The notes beneath the pieces are model-generated. The model was not told the DNA's origin. It saw only the letters and a program-made list of their open reading frames with translations, and did not search any database. Made by a program: the position numbers and the translations under genes. A stretch of 64,000 nucleotides of DNA from Rhodovulum marinum (GTDB lineage Bacteria > Pseudomonadota > Alphaproteobacteria > Rhodobacterales > Rhodobacteraceae): positions 62,001 to 126,000 of the forward strand of contig NZ_SLXP01000009.1 of the NCBI RefSeq assembly GCF_004343075.1, given 5' to 3'. Each line of letters starts with the position of its first letter. The first letter of the stretch is position 1. Shown piece after piece: positions 61,352-64,000 of this stretch.

Positions 61352-62593
61352 TCATGCCACGGCGGGGGCGGGTGGGGACGCTGTGCGCCTTAGAAGGGCA
61401 GCAAGATCGGTGCCCGGGTCCGCGATCTCGGCGGGGGTGACGGGCAGGCCGCCCTCGATCAGGCGTTTGCCGGCCATATAGCCGCGCGCGTCGTTCATCG
61501 CGTCCACCGCCAGCAGGCGATCGCCGCGGAAATACCAATGCGACCGCCCGCGACCATCCTCGCGGATCACAACGCGGTCATGTCCGGTATTCAGCCCGGC
61601 GATCTGCAGCTTGACGTCGTACTGGTCGGACCAGAACCACGGCCTGGCCTCATAGGTGACGGGCTGGTCCAGCATCGCCGCGGCGACGGCCTCGGCCTGG
61701 TCGATGGCGTTCGGCACGCTTTCCAGCCGGATCCGGCCCCCGCGCCACGGAAACGACGCACAGTCCCCCGCCGCAAAGATACCGGGTGCCGAACTGCGCC
61801 CGGCAGCATCCACCGCGATGCCGTTGTCGAGGACAAGTCCCGCCGCCTCGGCAAGGGCGGTGTCGGGCCGGACGCCGATGCCAACGATGACGAAATCGAC
61901 TGCGATCGCGCTGTCATCGGACAGCACGGCACGGGTCACGCGGCCCGCCGCGCCCTCCAGCCGGGCAAGCCCCGCGCCTTCGCGCAGGTCGACGCCATGG
62001 GCCCGGTGCAGGGTGCGGAAATAGTCGGCCGTCTCGGCGGACGCGACGCGGGCCAGTATGCGCGGCGCCTGTTCGACCAGCGTGACCGCCAGCCCGCGCT
62101 GGGCGGCGACCGCTGCCGCTTCGAGGCCGATATAGCCACCGCCGACGATCAGCACCCGGCGCCCCGGCCGGATTTCCGGCCCGATGTGATCGGCATCGGC
62201 AAGGTTGCGCAGGCAATACACCCCGTCGAGTTCCCCGCCCAGGGCCGCGGGAAGGCGGATCGGCACGGCCCCGGTGGTCAACGCAAGCCGGTCGTATTCC
62301 AGCTGTCGTCCATCCGACAGCTTCAGCGTGCGGGCGGCGGGGTCGATGGCCCCGACACGAATGCCGGTCAAAAGATCGATCCCCTGCTCGGCATAGTACG
62401 CCTCGGGGCGGAGCATAAGCCGCTCCAGCGGCAGTTCGCCCAACATGTACTTCTTGGAGAGCGGCGGGCGCTGGTAAGGGGCGGCCGGTTCCTCCCCGAT
62501 CAGCGTGATACGGCCCCGGTGGCCGAGTGTGCGCAGCTTGGCGGCAAGCGCCGCGCCGGCCTGTCCGGCACCGACGATGGCGATGTGATGCAT
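61352..62593 (-). CDS. Ferredoxin reductase-like FAD/NAD(P)H oxidoreductase
   Basis: The 413-residue flavoprotein starts at 62593 (MHHIAIVGAGQAGAALAAKL). It has the FAD GxGxxG (GAGQAG), YQRPPLSKKYMLGELPLERL, the NAD(P)-binding VLIVGGGYIGLEAAAVAAQR, and FAAGDCASFPW near residue 265. The C-terminal WFWSDQYDVKLQIAG motif is typical of putidaredoxin/rhodocoxin reductases. No ferredoxin or P450 gene is adjacent, so its partner is unknown. It lies downstream of the sulfurtransferase gene. Confidence 0.9.
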   Translation of the reverse strand: MHHIAIVGAGQAGAALAAKLRTLGHRGRITLIGEEPAAPYQRPPLSKKYMLGELPLERLMLRPEAYYAEQGIDLLTGIRVGAIDPAARTLKLSDGRQLEYDRLALTTGAVPIRLPAALGGELDGVYCLRNLADADHIGPEIRPGRRVLIVGGGYIGLEAAAVAAQRGLAVTLVEQAPRILARVASAETADYFRTLHRAHGVDLREGAGLARLEGAAGRVTRAVLSDDSAIAVDFVIVGIGVRPDTALAEAAGLVLDNGIAVDAAGRSSAPGIFAAGDCASFPWRGGRIRLESVPNAIDQAEAVAAAMLDQPVTYEARPWFWSDQYDVKLQIAGLNTGHDRVVIREDGRGRSHWYFRGDRLLAVDAMNDARGYMAGKRLIEGGLPVTPAEIADPGTDLAALLRRTASPPAPAVA

Positions 62594-62661
62594 TCGTGCT
62601 TTCTCCTGCGGGGATCGGGCGCCGCCCCGCCGCGGCAAGTGCGCGGGCGGGGCAGCCCGGT

Positions 62662-63516
62662 TCAGGCGCCGAAGGGCAGGCCCTCGTCGATGGGCAGCGC
62701 GGGGTCGCGCGACCATTCGTTCCAAGACCCGAAATACAGCCGCACATCCCGCACCCCGGCCTCTTTCAGGGCGAGGAACGTGTTCGAGGCCCGCGCCCCC
62801 TTGAAGCAGTACAGCCGCACCGGCGTGTCGGAGGTAATGCCGACGGTCGCGCATTCGGCCAGCACCTCTTCGCGCGACTTGAAGACCGGGCCGGCGGGCG
62901 AAGGCTTCATCATCCGGTACCACTCGATCCAGACCGCACCGGGCAGCCGGCCCTTGCGCGGGCAGAAATCGCGGCCATAGGGCGAGGAGGACGCGCCCAC
63001 CCATTCGTCGACGTCGCGCACGTCCAGGATCACCGCGGCGGGATCGTCCAGCGCGGCCTGCATCTGGGCGGCGTCCAGCATCAGTTCGGACCCGGTCGCG
63101 TCGACCGGGAAGGTTGCGGGGGCGGGCGCCACGGGCGCGGTCGACACCGCAAGCCCCGCTGCCGCCCACCCGGCGAACCCGCCATGCAGCACCTTGACCG
63201 ATGGATAGCCCAACCAGGACAGCAGGAAATAGCCCCGGCAGGACTGGCCGAAACCGGTATCCATGGACTGTTCGTAGATCACCGCGGTCTTTTCGCCATC
63301 GAGGCCGGCCGCGCCGAATTCATCGGCGAACTTGCTGCGCAGCGCGGACAGCCCCTCGGCATCCGAGGTCGCGAGATAGGTGAAGATGTCGTGCATGTTC
63401 ACCGCACCCGGGATGTGGCCCGCGGCGAAACTGTCGGGGTCGCGGGTGTCGATCAGGACAACCGCGCCGTCCCGCATCGCCGCGGCAAGCTGTTCCGGGG
63501 AAATAAGTGCCGTCAT
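62662..63516 (-). CDS. Two-domain rhodanese-like sulfurtransferase
   Basis: The 284-residue protein has two rhodanese domains. The C-terminal one carries the active-site Cys237 in the loop YCFKGARAS; in the N-terminal one the equivalent loop is replaced (YEQSMDTGFGQSC), as usual for the inactive half. It is a thiosulfate or mercaptopyruvate sulfurtransferase. The +3 loop is CFKGAR rather than a clear CRxGxT or CGSGVT, so the donor is uncertain. It is 68 bases before the flavoprotein gene. Confidence 0.88.
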   Translation of the reverse strand: MTALISPEQLAAAMRDGAVVLIDTRDPDSFAAGHIPGAVNMHDIFTYLATSDAEGLSALRSKFADEFGAAGLDGEKTAVIYEQSMDTGFGQSCRGYFLLSWLGYPSVKVLHGGFAGWAAAGLAVSTAPVAPAPATFPVDATGSELMLDAAQMQAALDDPAAVILDVRDVDEWVGASSSPYGRDFCPRKGRLPGAVWIEWYRMMKPSPAGPVFKSREEVLAECATVGITSDTPVRLYCFKGARASNTFLALKEAGVRDVRLYFGSWNEWSRDPALPIDEGLPFGA

Positions 63517-63595
63517 TCCTGTTCCCTTCCCTGTTGGCGCCCGGGCCGTATGCCCGGGGGCATTGGTCGCGGCCAGATTTGAACCGGTCTTCCGT

Positions 63596-64000
63596 TCAGG
63601 CCGGCAGTTCGGCCAGCATCTTGCGCAAATGCTTGGTTGCCGGGGTCACGATTGCCACGAAATAGGCCTCGCGCAGGCGGCGCTGGGCTGCGCCGTGGCT
63701 GACATAGCCGCGCGCCCCGCAATGCAGCATCGCGTAGTGCGCCGCCTCGACGGACAATTCACCGCCCTTTAGCCGCGCCTGAAGCACGCGCCGCCAATAC
63801 GCAGCCGAGGGGTCGTAGGGCGTCTTGGCCAGTTCCAGGACCTCGGCCAGCAGGGCGTCGTATTCCGACTGGAAATCGGCAGGCTGCTTTTCGAGGTGGC
63901 GGTTGACATGGCCCAGCGGCCCCTCGACCTGGCGCATCATGTCGATGGCGCTGGCGATCATGCCGGCGGCCATCCCGCATTGCAGCAGCACGAAACCGGC
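63596..64000 (-). CDS. Acyl-CoA dehydrogenase-like protein, C-terminal part (partial)
   Basis: The gene runs off the right edge; only its last 134 codons or so are seen. FVLLQCGMAAGMIASAIDMM followed by long helices and VSHGAAQRRLREAYFVAIVT looks like the C-terminal helical bundle of acyl-CoA dehydrogenase/SfnB-type flavin enzymes. The catalytic domain lies outside the window. The nearby sulfurtransferase would fit a sulfur-metabolism context, but this is inference. Confidence 0.65.
   Translation of the reverse strand, partial: AGFVLLQCGMAAGMIASAIDMMRQVEGPLGHVNRHLEKQPADFQSEYDALLAEVLELAKTPYDPSAAYWRRVLQARLKGGELSVEAAHYAMLHCGARGYVSHGAAQRRLREAYFVAIVTPATKHLRKMLAELPA

Overview
The window reads as a chromosomal segment of a high-GC alphaproteobacterium of the order Rhodobacterales. 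The grounds are the ethylmalonyl-CoA pathway genes (ccr, ecm, mesaconyl-CoA hydratase, Mcl2), the sdhCDAB / mdh / sucCDAB / lpd TCA-cycle block with Rhodobacterales-type small genes between the subunits, a TIGR02300 protein, and a luxR-luxI pair beside ccr. I cannot name the species from the sequence alone.

Layout. 1-3154 (+): the end of a nucleoside-type ABC importer (two permeases), then a TauE/SafE permease with its TIGR02186 partner. 3162-6426 (-): a RecD/PIF1-like helicase and a quorum-sensing unit (small ORF, luxR, luxI). 6666-10157: divergent ccr and ecm. 10214-13173: small hypothetical genes, deoD, a DUF1989 protein and a zinc-ribbon membrane protein. 13232-19458 (-): sdhCDAB preceded by an ethylmalonyl-CoA operon (mcl2, nnrU-like, DUF1737, mch). 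19639-31077 (+): mdh, sucC, sucD, sucA, sucB and lpd with four small interleaved genes. 31279-32653 (-): a FadR-type GntR regulator and a YgjP-like metalloprotease. 32766-33265 (+): a TIGR02300 protein and tRNA-Ala(GGC).

From the tRNA-Ala onwards the window looks like an acquired region. A decayed serine recombinase runs into the tRNA gene from the other side and is joined to an ArdC fragment and an MFS fragment. A complete nine-gene N-type (predicted Na+/H+-translocating) ATPase operon, atpDCQRBEFAG (34148-40723), follows. Next come DUF202, SpoIIAA-like, beta-CASP nuclease and LOG genes, head-to-head IS21-type istB remnants (43876-44237), an ATP-grasp protein, a methyltransferase, and a tripartite tricarboxylate transporter whose TctA and TctB parts are fused. 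49907-53009 (-) is an arsenate-resistance operon (ArsR-ArsC fusion, ArsJ-type GAPDH, ArsJ). 53115-59762 (-) is a three-gene transglutaminase / ATP-grasp / alpha-E / DUF2126 operon of unknown biochemical product. The right end has a beta-lactamase-fold hydrolase, a ferredoxin-reductase-like flavoprotein, a two-domain sulfurtransferase and the end of an acyl-CoA dehydrogenase-like gene.

How the genes fit together. Ccr, Ecm, mesaconyl-CoA hydratase and Mcl2 carry acetyl-CoA-derived C4/C5 CoA esters to malate and succinyl-CoA, which feed the Sdh/Mdh/Suc/Lpd enzymes encoded beside them. Paired TGTGATCAC palindromes lie upstream of both sdhC and sucC, and a single copy lies at the start of the GntR gene that ends the block, suggesting a local TCA-cycle regulator. 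Best candidates for something undescribed are this operator/GntR circuit, the luxI leader hairpin that covers the ribosome binding site, the C8 tract at the ArsR/ArsC junction, and the 53-60 kb transglutaminase/ATP-grasp operon.
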